NCBI GenBank assembly: GCA_023388495.1
Contig: JAEWGC010000014.1
Location: forward strand, 1 to 43,944
Reading direction: 5' to 3'
Source: Bacillota bacterium
GTDB lineage: Bacteria; Bacillota; Clostridia; Tissierellales; Tissierellaceae
Length of the DNA: 43,944 nucleotides
Below the pieces are notes generated by a model. It searched no databases and was not told the origin of the DNA. It worked only from the letters and a program-made list of their open reading frames with translations. This document shows positions 25,229 through 33,891 of the stretch, one piece after another. A program made the position numbers and the translations under genes. The stretch's first letter is position 1; each line of letters begins with the position of its first letter.

Positions 25229-25943
25229 TTTAATAGTGGTAGATTACAGTAATGAAAGACCTACTGTATCAGCTAGGGCATTACATGAATTTCTAGAGGT
25301 GAAAACAAAATATGTGGATTGGTTTAACAGAATGAAAGAGTATGGTTTTACAGAAGGAATTGATTATGTATTGCTTACTCAAAAAAGAGAAACCAATAAT
25401 TTTAAAAATCCATTAACAGAATATATGGATCACCAAATAACAATCCAAATGGCAAAAGAACTATGTATGATTCAAAGAACTGAAAAAGGAAAGCAAGCTA
25501 GACTATATTTCATAAGTATTGAAGAAGCATGGAATACACCAGAGATGGTAATGTCAAGGGCACTTAAGATGGCAGAAAGCCAAATTGCATCGCTTAAGAT
25601 TGCCAACTCAAGATTAAGTGTAGATAACGCAATAATGCTTCCTAAAGCAGAATACTTCGATGAGCTAGTCGATAGAAATCTTCTTACTAGCTTTAGAGAT
25701 ACAGCCAAAGCATTAAAAGTAGGAGAAAGAAAGTTTATAAACTTCCTACTAGATAAGAAGTTTATCTATCGTGACAAGAAAGGAAAACTTCAACCTTATG
25801 CTGATAAGAATAATGGTCTGTTTGAGATAAAAGAAGCCATGAATGAAAAGACGGGCTGGGTAGGTACTCAGACATTGATTACCCCAAAGGGTAGAGAAAC
25901 CTTTAGACTTCTAATTTCAACCTTGAAGGAGGAGAGTGCCTAA
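25221..25943 (+). CDS. Phage antirepressor with AntA/AntB and KilA-C domains
   Basis: A 240-aa two-domain phage antirepressor. The N-terminal AntA/AntB domain spans about residues 1-100 (RPTVSARALHEFLEVKTKYVDWFNRM, the mark of the family, and QITIQMAKELCMIQRTEKGKQARLYFI). The C-terminal KilA-C/ANT domain is at about 125-235 (YFDELVDRNLLTSFRDTAKALKVGERKFINFLLDKKFIYRD). Such proteins counter a lysogeny repressor or act as DNA-binding regulators. ATG follows AAAGGAGG. No repressor gene is present in the window, so its partner is missing or lies elsewhere. It ends by overlapping the next gene (TAATG). Confidence 0.92.
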   Translation: MNSLIVVDYSNERPTVSARALHEFLEVKTKYVDWFNRMKEYGFTEGIDYVLLTQKRETNNFKNPLTEYMDHQITIQMAKELCMIQRTEKGKQARLYFISIEEAWNTPEMVMSRALKMAESQIASLKIANSRLSVDNAIMLPKAEYFDELVDRNLLTSFRDTAKALKVGERKFINFLLDKKFIYRDKKGKLQPYADKNNGLFEIKEAMNEKTGWVGTQTLITPKGRETFRLLISTLKEESA

Positions 25944-26230
25944 TGAGTAGAATTAAAATAGCTTTAGAAGTAGTAAATGATTTAAGGAGTTTAGCAAATA
26001 GCATTGAAGATTTAGTTAAGCTAGTAGAGACTAATGAAACTAAACCGGTTGAGACTAAAGTAGAACTCCCTTCATTAGAAGAGGTAAGACACCGTCTTGC
26101 CCTACTATCCCAATCGGGAAAACAGCCTGAGGTGAAAGCACTAATCACCAAATATGGAGCTAGAAAGTTAAGTGAAATACCAAAGGAAAAGTATCCAGAC
26201 TTATTAAGAGATGCAGAGGAAATACAATGA
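25943..26230 (+). CDS. Small phage protein preceding DUF2800
   Basis: A 95-aa acidic protein with a helical N-terminus (VVNDLRSLANSIEDLVKLVET) and a C-terminal part LITKYGARKLSEIPKEKYPDLLRDAEEI. Proteins of this form recur directly upstream of the DUF2800 nuclease in Firmicutes phages and probably take part in recombination or replication, but the function is unknown. It overlaps its neighbours on both sides by a few bases, which shows translational coupling. Confidence 0.7.
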   Translation: MSRIKIALEVVNDLRSLANSIEDLVKLVETNETKPVETKVELPSLEEVRHRLALLSQSGKQPEVKALITKYGARKLSEIPKEKYPDLLRDAEEIQ

Positions 26231-27372
26231 GAAAACATGCTATACTTTCAGCTTCAGGTGCACATAGATGGCTAGAGTGTACTCCATCTGCAAGGCTGGA
26301 AGAGGAAATGTCAGAAGGAACATCTATCTATGCTGAGGAAGGAACATTCATGCATGAGTTAGCAGAACTACATCTAAGTTTATATTTAAATAGGGTATCA
26401 AAAGTTAACTTTGATAAAAAGCTTAAAGAAATGAAACAAAACGAGTTTTATACTGAAGAGATTGAAAATGCAGTACAAGCATATGTAGACATAGTAATAG
26501 AAAGGATTAATGAAGCTGGTAAGGATTCCTTGATACTTTTAGAGGAGCAGGTGGACTTTAGTCCGTGGGTACCAGAAGGATTTGGAACAAGTGATGTCCT
26601 AATAATATTCAATAACGCTATAGAAGTAATAGACCTAAAAGGTGGACGAGGAGTTATGGTTGAGGCACAAGGTAATCCTCAAATGAGATTATATGCCTTA
26701 GGTGCAATTAATGGATTTGGGATCCTCTACGACATTGAGAAAGTCATAATGACTATTGTTCAACCAAGGCTTGATAACATTTCAACAGATGAACTTTCAC
26801 TAGAAGAACTTTTAGAATGGGGAGAAATAGTAGTAAAACCAAAGGCTGAAATAGCTTTTAGAGGAGAGGGAGAGTATTTAGCTTCAGATTATTGTAGATT
26901 TTGTAAAGTTAAAGCTATATGCAGAACTAGGGCAGATGAAAACTTGAAATTGGCTTGTCTAGATTTCAAACCGCCCCCACTTCTTACAGATGAAGAAATA
27001 TCAGAAGTTCTTTTAACAGTAGACGAACTTAAAAAGTGGGCATCAGATGTGGAAGAGTATGCTTTTGGTAAGGCGATAAAAGAAGGTAAGAAGTGGCCTG
27101 GTATGAAGTTAGTAGAAGGTAGGAGAAGTAGAAGATACAGAAGTGAAGAAGAAGTAGCAAAGAAGTTATTAGATGCTGGATATGAAGAAAAAATGATATT
27201 TTCTATATCTCTTCTAAGTCTTACAAAGCTTGAGAAGGAATTAGGGAAAAAGGAATTTGAAGAAATTTTAGGTTCTTTAATAGATGTGCCACCTGGAAAA
27301 ATTCAGCTAGTACCAGAATCTGATAAAAGACCAGAGATACAAAATAGTGCTGAAATAGATTTTAAAAACTAA
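26227..27372 (+). CDS. DUF2800 protein, PD-(D/E)XK (RecB/Cas4-like) exonuclease
   Basis: A 381-aa DUF2800 protein, distantly related to RecB/Cas4-type nucleases. The catalytic region reads GFGTSDVLIIFNNAIEVIDLK, with D-Xn-D-X-K spacing, and a downstream QMRLYALGA helix that matches the QXXXY motif. The CRFCKVKAICR segment near residue 225 provides Cys of a probable metal or Fe-S site. The N-terminal SASGAHRWLECTPSARLEE is the recurring start of the family. It is paired with DUF2815, as an exonuclease with a ssDNA-binding or annealing partner for phage recombination; that pairing is inferred from order. It starts inside the previous gene (ATGA overlap). Confidence 0.88.
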   Translation: MRKHAILSASGAHRWLECTPSARLEEEMSEGTSIYAEEGTFMHELAELHLSLYLNRVSKVNFDKKLKEMKQNEFYTEEIENAVQAYVDIVIERINEAGKDSLILLEEQVDFSPWVPEGFGTSDVLIIFNNAIEVIDLKGGRGVMVEAQGNPQMRLYALGAINGFGILYDIEKVIMTIVQPRLDNISTDELSLEELLEWGEIVVKPKAEIAFRGEGEYLASDYCRFCKVKAICRTRADENLKLACLDFKPPPLLTDEEISEVLLTVDELKKWASDVEEYAFGKAIKEGKKWPGMKLVEGRRSRRYRSEEEVAKKLLDAGYEEKMIFSISLLSLTKLEKELGKKEFEEILGSLIDVPPGKIQLVPESDKRPEIQNSAEIDFKN

Positions 27373-27388
27373 AAGGAGAGTAGATAAA

Positions 27389-27907
27389 ATGACAAAAGTT
27401 ATAACAGGTAAAGTGAGAATGTCTTATGCAAATGTATTTGAACCAAAGAGTATCAACGGAAGTGACCCTAAATATTCAGTTAGCTTAATCATTCCAAAGA
27501 GTGATAAGGCTACTATAGAAAAAATCAAGGCAGCCATTGAATTAGCTAAGAAAGAAGGAGTAACAAAGCTTGGTGGTAAGATACCTGCCAATTTAAAAAC
27601 TCCTCTTCGTGATGGAGATATAGACCGAGCAGATGATGAAGCTTATGCTAACAGCTACTTTATTAACGCAAATAGTACAGTAAGACCAGGAATAGTTGAT
27701 GAAAACCTACAACCAATCATAGATACAACAGAGTTTTATTCAGGATGCTATGGTAGAGCTTCAATAGTATTTTATGCATACAATGCCAATGGAAATAAAG
27801 GAATTGCCTGTGGTTTACAAAACCTTCAAAAGTTAGAAGATGGAGAGTCCTTAGGTGGAAGATCACGTGCAGAAGATGACTTTGGTACAGATGACATTTT
27901 AGGTTAA
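27389..27907 (+). CDS. DUF2815 family protein (probable ssDNA-binding)
   Basis: A 172-aa DUF2815 protein. The family resembles T7 gp2.5-type ssDNA-binding proteins and is placed in phage replication modules. Typical parts are VRMSYANVFEPKSINGSDPKYSVSLIIPKS, YFINANSTVRPGIVD and the acidic Gly-rich end AEDDFGTDDILG, the usual acidic tail of ssDNA-binding proteins. ATG follows AAAAGGAGAG. It sits between the DUF2800 nuclease and an inserted homing endonuclease. Confidence 0.9.
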   Translation: MTKVITGKVRMSYANVFEPKSINGSDPKYSVSLIIPKSDKATIEKIKAAIELAKKEGVTKLGGKIPANLKTPLRDGDIDRADDEAYANSYFINANSTVRPGIVDENLQPIIDTTEFYSGCYGRASIVFYAYNANGNKGIACGLQNLQKLEDGESLGGRSRAEDDFGTDDILG

Positions 27908-27912
27908 TAGAG

Positions 27913-28497
27913 ATGAAAACTAGAAAGATAAAGGTAGAGGGAGTAAATACTGCTCTCTCTACAACATCTAATGAGGTAGAGATTTGGAAGGATATCCCTA
28001 ATTACGAAGGGAAGTATCAAGCCAGTAACCTTGGAAGAATTAAAAGCTTAAAACGCAAGGTTCGTAGTGTAAATCACTATACAGGGAAAGACTTTTTTAG
28101 AACTGTACCAGAACGAATATTAAGACCCGGAGAATATTGTAAGACGGGACATCTATCAGTAGTTTTGGGGAGAGGAACTAATGGGAAACCTGTTCATCAA
28201 CTTGTAATAGAATCCTTTGTAGGAGTACCACCTAATGGGATGGAGATTTTGCACATCAATGGTGATCCAGCAGATAATCGTATAGAAAATCTTCGTTATG
28301 GCACTCGTACTGAAAATATATTAGATGTATATAGACAAGGTGGAAGATGGCGTAAGTTAAGTATAGACGAAGTTATAGCTATAAGGTTTTCACTTTTTTG
28401 CGGTATCAAGGGTTCGGATCTCGCACGAGAATATGAAGTACACCCAACAACAATAAGTAGTATAAAGAACAGGAGGACCTACTGGTGGCTCAAATAA
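27913..28497 (+). CDS. NUMOD4-HNH homing endonuclease
   Basis: A 194-aa free-standing homing-type endonuclease. The N-terminal NUMOD4 motif reads VEIWKDIPNYEGKYQASNLGRIKSL, followed by an HNH_3 domain (VHQLVIESFVGVPPNGMEILHINGDPADNRIENLRYGT). The C-terminus carries a helix-turn-helix (SDLAREYEVHPTTISSIKNRR). Such genes move by cutting copies of the site that lack them. It sits between DUF2815 and the DNA polymerase and overlaps the polymerase start by 13 bases. Its own ribosome site is weak, so translation probably depends on the gene before it. Confidence 0.9.
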   Translation: MKTRKIKVEGVNTALSTTSNEVEIWKDIPNYEGKYQASNLGRIKSLKRKVRSVNHYTGKDFFRTVPERILRPGEYCKTGHLSVVLGRGTNGKPVHQLVIESFVGVPPNGMEILHINGDPADNRIENLRYGTRTENILDVYRQGGRWRKLSIDEVIAIRFSLFCGIKGSDLAREYEVHPTTISSIKNRRTYWWLK

Positions 28498-30440
28498 AAA
28501 CAATGTCATGTGATATAGAGACTTTTTCAAGTGTAGATTTAATGAAATCAGGAGTTTATGCTTACACAGAATCAGATGATTTTGAAATATTATTATTTGG
28601 ATATGCCTTTGATGATGAAGAAGTACAACTTATAGATTTAGCAAGTGGGGATAAAATTCCAGAGGAAGTAATACTAGCTATAACAGATTCAGCAGTAATT
28701 AAAACAGCTTTTAATGCAAACTTTGAAAGGACTTGTTTAGCAGAATATCTTAATAAACCAATGCCACCAGAACAGTGGAGATGCTCTCATGCACATTCTT
28801 TAACTTTAGGTCTTCCTGGAAGCCTTGATAATGTATCAAAATGCTTAAACTTAGAAAACAAAAAGATGGAGGAAGGCAAAGCATTAATTAGATACTTTTC
28901 AATCCCTTGTAAGCCTACTAGGGCAAATGGTAACAGAACTAGAAACTTCCCTCACCATGATATTGATAGATGGAATCTATTTAAGAAGTATTGTATAAGA
29001 GATGTGGAAGTTGAAAGAGAGATAAGAAAAAAGATAGAGAATTATCCAATGACAGATAAAGAATTAAAACTATGGTTTTTAGACCAAGAGATAAATGATT
29101 ATGGAGTAAAGATAAATAAGAAATTAGTTAATAATGCTATTTCTTGTGATGGAATCTACCAAAAAGGGTTACTGGAGGAAGCCCTAGTTTTAACAAAATT
29201 GGATAACCCCAATAGTCCTCAACAACTAAAGAGTTGGCTAGGTTTCAAAGGTATAGAGGTAGATAGCTTATCCAAAGAAAAAGTATCGGAGTTATTAAAT
29301 GAAGTTGATGATGTAGAAGTAAAAAGAGTACTGGAGCTTAGACAGGAGATGTCCAAGACTTCTGTTAAAAAATATGAAGCCATGGATAGGGCAGTATGTA
29401 AAGATTCAAGGATAAGAGGCTTACTTCAATTTTATGGAGCAATAACTGGTAGATGGGCAGGAAGACTTGTTCAGGTTCATAATCTACCTAGAAACAATAT
29501 GGATGATTTGGATTTAGCAAGAAAGCTTTTATTAAATGGAAATTATGAAACTCTAGAATTACTCTTTGATTCGGTTTCAGATGTATTATCCCAACTAATA
29601 AGAACAGCTTTTATACCATCGGAAGATAGTAGATTTATAGTATCAGATTTTTCAGCTATTGAAGCTAGAGTCATAGCTTGGCTTGCAGGCGAAGGCTGGA
29701 GAATGAACGTTTTTAATAGCCATGGCAAGATATATGAAGCTTCAGCTTCAGAAATGTTCAAAGTTCCTATAGAGGAAATAACAAAAGATAGTCCTTTACG
29801 TCAGAAAGGAAAAATATCTGAGCTTGCTCTAGGATATGGAGGTAGTGTTGGAGCACTTAAAGCTATGGGAGCAATAAACATGGGGCTAAATGAAGAAGAG
29901 TTAAAACCTCTTGTTGATACTTGGAGAAGATCCAACCCTAATATAGTTAAGCTTTGGTGGGATATTGAAGATGCTGCAATAAGAGCAGTTAGAGATATGA
30001 AAATTGTAAGTATGCAGTATGGACTTAAGTTTTCTTATAGAAGCGGGATTCTTTTCATTACCCTACCATCTGGGAGAAGTCTAGCTTATATAAGACCAAG
30101 AATTGAAATTGATGAAAGGTTTAATAAAGATAAATTAACTTATGAAGGAACAGAGCCTGGAACTAGGAAATGGGGAAGGGTAGACACCTATGGGGGAAAA
30201 TTAACGGAAAACATAATACAAGCAGTCGCTCGTGATTGTTTAGCAGAGTCAATGATAAGACTTGATGAAGCAGGTTATAAGATAGCTTTTCATGTCCATG
30301 ATGAAGTAGTTTTAGATGTTCCTAAAAACTTTGGATCTTTGGAAGAAGTGGAAGAGATTATGGGCGAGAGTATATCTTGGGCTCCTGGACTTCCATTAGG
30401 TGCTGAAGCTTTTGAAAGTAGTTACTATAAAAAGGATTAG
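28485..30440 (+). CDS. Phage family A DNA polymerase with proofreading domain
   Basis: A 651-aa DNA polymerase of family A. The N-terminal 3'-5' exonuclease is intact: Exo I DIETFSS, Exo II FNANFE and Exo III YCIRDVEVE. Polymerase motif A is FIVSDFSAIEARVIAWLAGE, motif B is RQKGKISELALGYGGSVGA, and motif C is HVHDEVV. It lacks the 5' nuclease of bacterial Pol I. GTG 28485 is the likely start, with AGGAGG 8 bases upstream inside the end of the homing endonuclease gene. It is the replicase of the element and works with VapE-type primase-helicase. Confidence 0.95.
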   Translation: MAQIKTMSCDIETFSSVDLMKSGVYAYTESDDFEILLFGYAFDDEEVQLIDLASGDKIPEEVILAITDSAVIKTAFNANFERTCLAEYLNKPMPPEQWRCSHAHSLTLGLPGSLDNVSKCLNLENKKMEEGKALIRYFSIPCKPTRANGNRTRNFPHHDIDRWNLFKKYCIRDVEVEREIRKKIENYPMTDKELKLWFLDQEINDYGVKINKKLVNNAISCDGIYQKGLLEEALVLTKLDNPNSPQQLKSWLGFKGIEVDSLSKEKVSELLNEVDDVEVKRVLELRQEMSKTSVKKYEAMDRAVCKDSRIRGLLQFYGAITGRWAGRLVQVHNLPRNNMDDLDLARKLLLNGNYETLELLFDSVSDVLSQLIRTAFIPSEDSRFIVSDFSAIEARVIAWLAGEGWRMNVFNSHGKIYEASASEMFKVPIEEITKDSPLRQKGKISELALGYGGSVGALKAMGAINMGLNEEELKPLVDTWRRSNPNIVKLWWDIEDAAIRAVRDMKIVSMQYGLKFSYRSGILFITLPSGRSLAYIRPRIEIDERFNKDKLTYEGTEPGTRKWGRVDTYGGKLTENIIQAVARDCLAESMIRLDEAGYKIAFHVHDEVVLDVPKNFGSLEEVEEIMGESISWAPGLPLGAEAFESSYYKKD

Positions 30441-30452
30441 GAGGACTAACTA

Positions 30453-30788
30453 ATGCGAAGAAAACCATTTATATACATTTGTTCACCTCTAAAAGGTGAT
30501 ATTGAAAGAAACATAAAAAAAGCCATAGGATATTCAAGATTTGCCTATATAAAAGGTGGTATCCCCTTAGTACCCCATGCAATATTTACTACATTTTCAG
30601 ATGATGAAATATTAGATGAAAGAAATGCAGGGATTGATATGGGCATAGCACTTCTTACAAAGTGTGATGAGATATGGGTGTTTGGAGAAAGAATATCGGG
30701 TGGTATGCAAGCTGAGATTGCTGTTGCTAAAGCATTGAATATTGATATAAAAAGGTTCAATGAGATGGGTGAACCTATAGATGAATAA
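30453..30788 (+). CDS. DUF4406/DUF7768-like nucleoside-deoxyribosyltransferase fold protein
   Basis: A 111-aa protein of the nucleotide-deoxyribosyltransferase-like fold found in phages. Motifs are YICSPLKGDIERNIKKAIGYSRFA, PLVPHAIFTTF and MGIALLTKCDEIWVFGERISGGMQAEIAVAKAL. The family may bind or salvage nucleotides; the actual reaction is unknown. ATG follows AGGAGGA. A short gene starts inside its last codons at 30781. Confidence 0.8.
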   Translation: MRRKPFIYICSPLKGDIERNIKKAIGYSRFAYIKGGIPLVPHAIFTTFSDDEILDERNAGIDMGIALLTKCDEIWVFGERISGGMQAEIAVAKALNIDIKRFNEMGEPIDE

Positions 30789-30933
30789 AGAAGTTAAGAC
30801 TTTTATTATTGAACTTAGGAAATACAGAGATAGTTTATCAAAACAGGCAATTAAGACCCTAAGAGGTCAAGCATTATCAGGAGATTTAGTAGGAGCAAGA
30901 AAAGGACTTAATAAAATTCTAGGTAAGGAGTAG
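30781..30933 (+). CDS. Short phage protein, 50 aa
   Basis: A 50-aa reading frame (MNKEVKTFIIELRKYRDSLS, then TLRGQALSGDLVGARKGLNK) that overlaps the previous gene by 8 bases and ends 6 bases before the VapE start. The overlap, the tight spacing and the coherent amphipathic helices with a Leu-Arg-Gly-Gln-Ala turn show that it is a real gene. Similar very short proteins precede VapE genes in related phages, as far as I recall. Function unknown. Confidence 0.75.
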   Translation: MNKEVKTFIIELRKYRDSLSKQAIKTLRGQALSGDLVGARKGLNKILGKE

Positions 30934-30939
30934 ATGTGT

Positions 30940-33339
30940 ATGATAGAGCCTAGAGAAGCACAGAGTAAACTAAAACATGACTCCCTGCTTACAATAGCTA
31001 CGGGTAGAAGTAGGAAGGAATTTAACTGGAAAAACAAAGAGATATTGTGGTCTGATTTAGTTAAAAAGTTAAGTGAAACCTACAGAACAAGTGAGACCTA
31101 CGATGAGTATAAGAAGTCTAGCAAAACAAGCAGAGATGAAATAAAGGATATCGGTGGATTTGTAGGAGGTACTTTAAGAGAAGGTAGAAGGAAAGCTAAT
31201 AATGTGGTTTGGAGACAAATCATAACCCTTGATGCAGATTTTGTTAAGGGAGATTTATGGGCAGCAGTAGAGAGTATCTTTGGATATGGGTGTGTAATGT
31301 ATTCCACGCACTCTCATACTCCTACAAAACCTAGGCTGAGACTAGTGATTCCCCTTAATAGACCAATATCCCCTGATGAATACGGTGCTGTATCAAGAAA
31401 AATTGCAGAGGACCTAGGAATAGATTTCTTTGATGACACAACCTACGAACCACATAGATTAATGTATTGGCCCTCTACATCCAAAGATGGGGAATATGTA
31501 TTTAAAGTTTTAGATGAAGAATGGTTAGATCCTGAAGAAGTTTTAAATAGATATACTGATTGGAGAGATTCGTCCTATTGGCCTGAGTCCTCAAGAACCA
31601 AGGTTGAAAGAAAAAGACAGGCTGAAAGGCAAGGAGATCCTAGAGATAAAAATGGAATAATAGGTGCATTTTGCAGAACTTACACAGTTATAGACGTTAT
31701 TGATAAATTTCTAAAAAACGTATATACACCTTGCGATGATCAAAATAGATACACATATGTTGAAGGGAGTTCAGCTGGTGGACTAGTTATATATCAAAAT
31801 GGAGATTTTGCATATTCTCATCATGGAACTGACCCTATTTCAGGGAAGCTATGTAATGCCTTTGATTTAGTGAGACTTCATAAATTTGGTGACTTAGACA
31901 CTGATGCTAAGGAAGGTACTCCCATAGTAAAGATGCCGTCATACATGGCAATGCAAGAATTAGCAACTAAAGATATTGAAGTAAAAAAGCTAATAGCTAC
32001 TGAAAGGATTGGGTCAGCGAACGAGGATTTTGGTGGAGAAGTAGATTGGCAAGCTAGTTTAGAAATAGATAACAGGGGAGAGTTAAAAAATACTCTTACT
32101 AATATGATTTTAATATTAAGGCATGATCCAAATTTAAATGGAGTTTTCTATAACGAATTAAGAGAAAGTATAGATGTTGATGGAGAATTAAAGTGGAAGA
32201 AGTTTAAAAGCGGATGGAATAAAACAGATGAAGCATCCTTGGCTGGATATATAGATTTAAATTATAAACTCTACTCTCCAGGAAAGCTTAAGGAAGCAAT
32301 ACTAAAAGTAGCAGTTGAAAGATCTCGTCATCCTATAAAGGACTTTTTACAGGGACTACCCAAATGGGATGGAGAAAGAAGAGTAGATGAATTATTAGTT
32401 AGGTATTTAGGTGCTGAAGATAACATCTATACTAGGGAAGTAACAAGAAAGACATTAGTAGCAGCTATCTCCAGAATATATAAACCTGGAATTAAATTTG
32501 ATACAACGTTAGTTTTAGTAGGAAAACAAGGAATAGGTAAAAGTACTATCTTTGCAAAACTAGGTGGTAAGTTCTTCAGTGATTCTCTTGCTATATCAGA
32601 TATGAAAGATAAGACAGCTGCAGAGAAACTTCAAGGTTATTGGATAATTGAAATGGGAGAGTTAGCAGGTATTAGAAAAGTAGATGAGGATACTTTGAAG
32701 TCTTTTCTTACTAGAGCAGATGATAAGTTTAGAGCAAGCTATGGTTATACAGTAGAAGATCATCCAAGACAGTGTATTATTGTAGGAACAACAAATCAGG
32801 AAGCTGGCTTTTTAAGAGATATTACTGGTGGGAGAAGGTTTTGGCCAGTTAATGTATCAGGGGAAACTAAAGACAAGCCATGGGAAATAAAAGATATAGA
32901 CCAAATTTGGGCTGAAGTACTTCTTTATTATGAGAAAGGTGAAAGGCTTACATTGAGTAAAAAGGCTGAAGCTTATGCAAGTGTAGCACAAATAGATGCA
33001 CTAGAGAGTGATGAAAGAGAAGGAATAGTTAAAGAGTATCTAGAAACCTTACTCCCTACTAACTGGGATGAGATGGATATTTATGCCAGAAGGAGCTTTA
33101 TCAGAGGAGATGAATTTAGTAAAGATACAGAAGGGACAGTAAGAAGGGAGCAAGTCTGCACCATGGAGATTTGGTGTGAGTTATTCGGTAAGGAAGCGAC
33201 AGCTATGAGGAAAATTGATTCTTATGAAATAAATGCAATCATGAAAAAGATTGAAGGCTGGAAAAAGTATGATGGCAATAAACAAGGGCGTTTAAGAGTA
33301 CCTCTTTATGGAATCCAAAGGGTGTATATCCGTGAATGA
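30940..33339 (+). CDS. VapE-type primase-helicase (virulence-associated E family)
   Basis: A 799-aa replication protein. The N-terminal part (about residues 60-200) resembles a primase-polymerase: LDADFVKGDLWAAVE and STHSHTPTKPRLRLVIPLNRP. The C-terminal part is a superfamily 3-like helicase of the VapE family, with Walker A LVGKQGIGKSTIFAKLGG, Walker B-like YWIIEMGELAGI and the sensor CIIVGTTNQEAGFLRD. ATG 30940 is preferred, since AAGGAG lies 9 bases upstream; the ATG at 30934 is too close. It presumably opens and primes the origin, and a repeat-rich intergenic region follows it. Confidence 0.92.
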   Translation: MIEPREAQSKLKHDSLLTIATGRSRKEFNWKNKEILWSDLVKKLSETYRTSETYDEYKKSSKTSRDEIKDIGGFVGGTLREGRRKANNVVWRQIITLDADFVKGDLWAAVESIFGYGCVMYSTHSHTPTKPRLRLVIPLNRPISPDEYGAVSRKIAEDLGIDFFDDTTYEPHRLMYWPSTSKDGEYVFKVLDEEWLDPEEVLNRYTDWRDSSYWPESSRTKVERKRQAERQGDPRDKNGIIGAFCRTYTVIDVIDKFLKNVYTPCDDQNRYTYVEGSSAGGLVIYQNGDFAYSHHGTDPISGKLCNAFDLVRLHKFGDLDTDAKEGTPIVKMPSYMAMQELATKDIEVKKLIATERIGSANEDFGGEVDWQASLEIDNRGELKNTLTNMILILRHDPNLNGVFYNELRESIDVDGELKWKKFKSGWNKTDEASLAGYIDLNYKLYSPGKLKEAILKVAVERSRHPIKDFLQGLPKWDGERRVDELLVRYLGAEDNIYTREVTRKTLVAAISRIYKPGIKFDTTLVLVGKQGIGKSTIFAKLGGKFFSDSLAISDMKDKTAAEKLQGYWIIEMGELAGIRKVDEDTLKSFLTRADDKFRASYGYTVEDHPRQCIIVGTTNQEAGFLRDITGGRRFWPVNVSGETKDKPWEIKDIDQIWAEVLLYYEKGERLTLSKKAEAYASVAQIDALESDEREGIVKEYLETLLPTNWDEMDIYARRSFIRGDEFSKDTEGTVRREQVCTMEIWCELFGKEATAMRKIDSYEINAIMKKIEGWKKYDGNKQGRLRVPLYGIQRVYIRE

Positions 33340-33359
33340 GATGAACAAGAAAAAAAGCT

Positions 33360-33543
33360 GTTCACACATCTTGTTCATCGGTAATAATGTGTAAAATTCA
33401 ATGACTATATACTATAGTGAACATTGTGAACAACTATTATATATAGATATAAATTAATATAGACATTATAGATATTAGGATATTCTATAAATCTATAATA
33501 GAGAGTACTCTATAGAGATTTTGGGTCACGATGTTCACTGAAC
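33360..33543 (+). repeat. Cluster of GTTCAC/GTGAAC repeats, candidate replication origin
   Basis: The 260-base gap after VapE contains GTTCAC or its complement at 33360-33365, 33417-33422, 33426-33431 and 33533-33538, with a partial copy (TGAAC) at 33539-33543. Two copies lie in direct repeat 9 bases apart. Between them is a run of almost pure A/T (33430-33520). Iterated boxes around an AT-rich block next to a primase-helicase gene suit an iteron-like origin. No promoter or gene was seen here. Confidence 0.5.
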
Positions 33544-33600
33544 TTCGATAAGTGGGATGAATACTAAGGTTAGCCATGTTACCAAGTATATTGAAAAAAG

Positions 33601-33891
33601 GTGGGAAATCAGATATTAGAGAAAAAGATAGAAAATAAATTAAAGGATAGAGTGAAAAAAATAGATGGTATGGCACTTAAATTTACTTCACCTGGAATGG
33701 CGGGTATGCCAGATAGATTAGTTTTACTTCCTAAAGGAAAGGCATTCTTTGTAGAACTAAAAGCACCTGGTCAAGATTTAAGACCAATTCAAATAAAAAG
33801 AAAAGAGCAATTAGAGGACTTAGGATTTAAAGTCTATGTAATAGATTCATATGAGAAGATAGATTTGTTTTTACAGGATGTGATGAAATGA
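33601..33891 (+). CDS. VRR-NUC domain nuclease
   Basis: A protein of at most 96 aa with the VRR-NUC fold, a PD-(D/E)XK nuclease found alone in phages. The catalytic region is GMPDRLVLLPKGKAFFVELKAPGQDLRPIQIKRKEQL: Asp in PDR, Glu-Leu-Lys, and a following Gln. The likely substrate is branched DNA during replication or repair. The start is uncertain: the frame is closed by a TGA at 33592, and the only standard codon is GTG 33601, which overlaps AAAAAGG. An ATA at 33613 sits at good distance from the ribosome site and matches where relatives begin. It overlaps the helicase gene (ATGA). Confidence 0.85.
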   Translation: MGNQILEKKIENKLKDRVKKIDGMALKFTSPGMAGMPDRLVLLPKGKAFFVELKAPGQDLRPIQIKRKEQLEDLGFKVYVIDSYEKIDLFLQDVMK

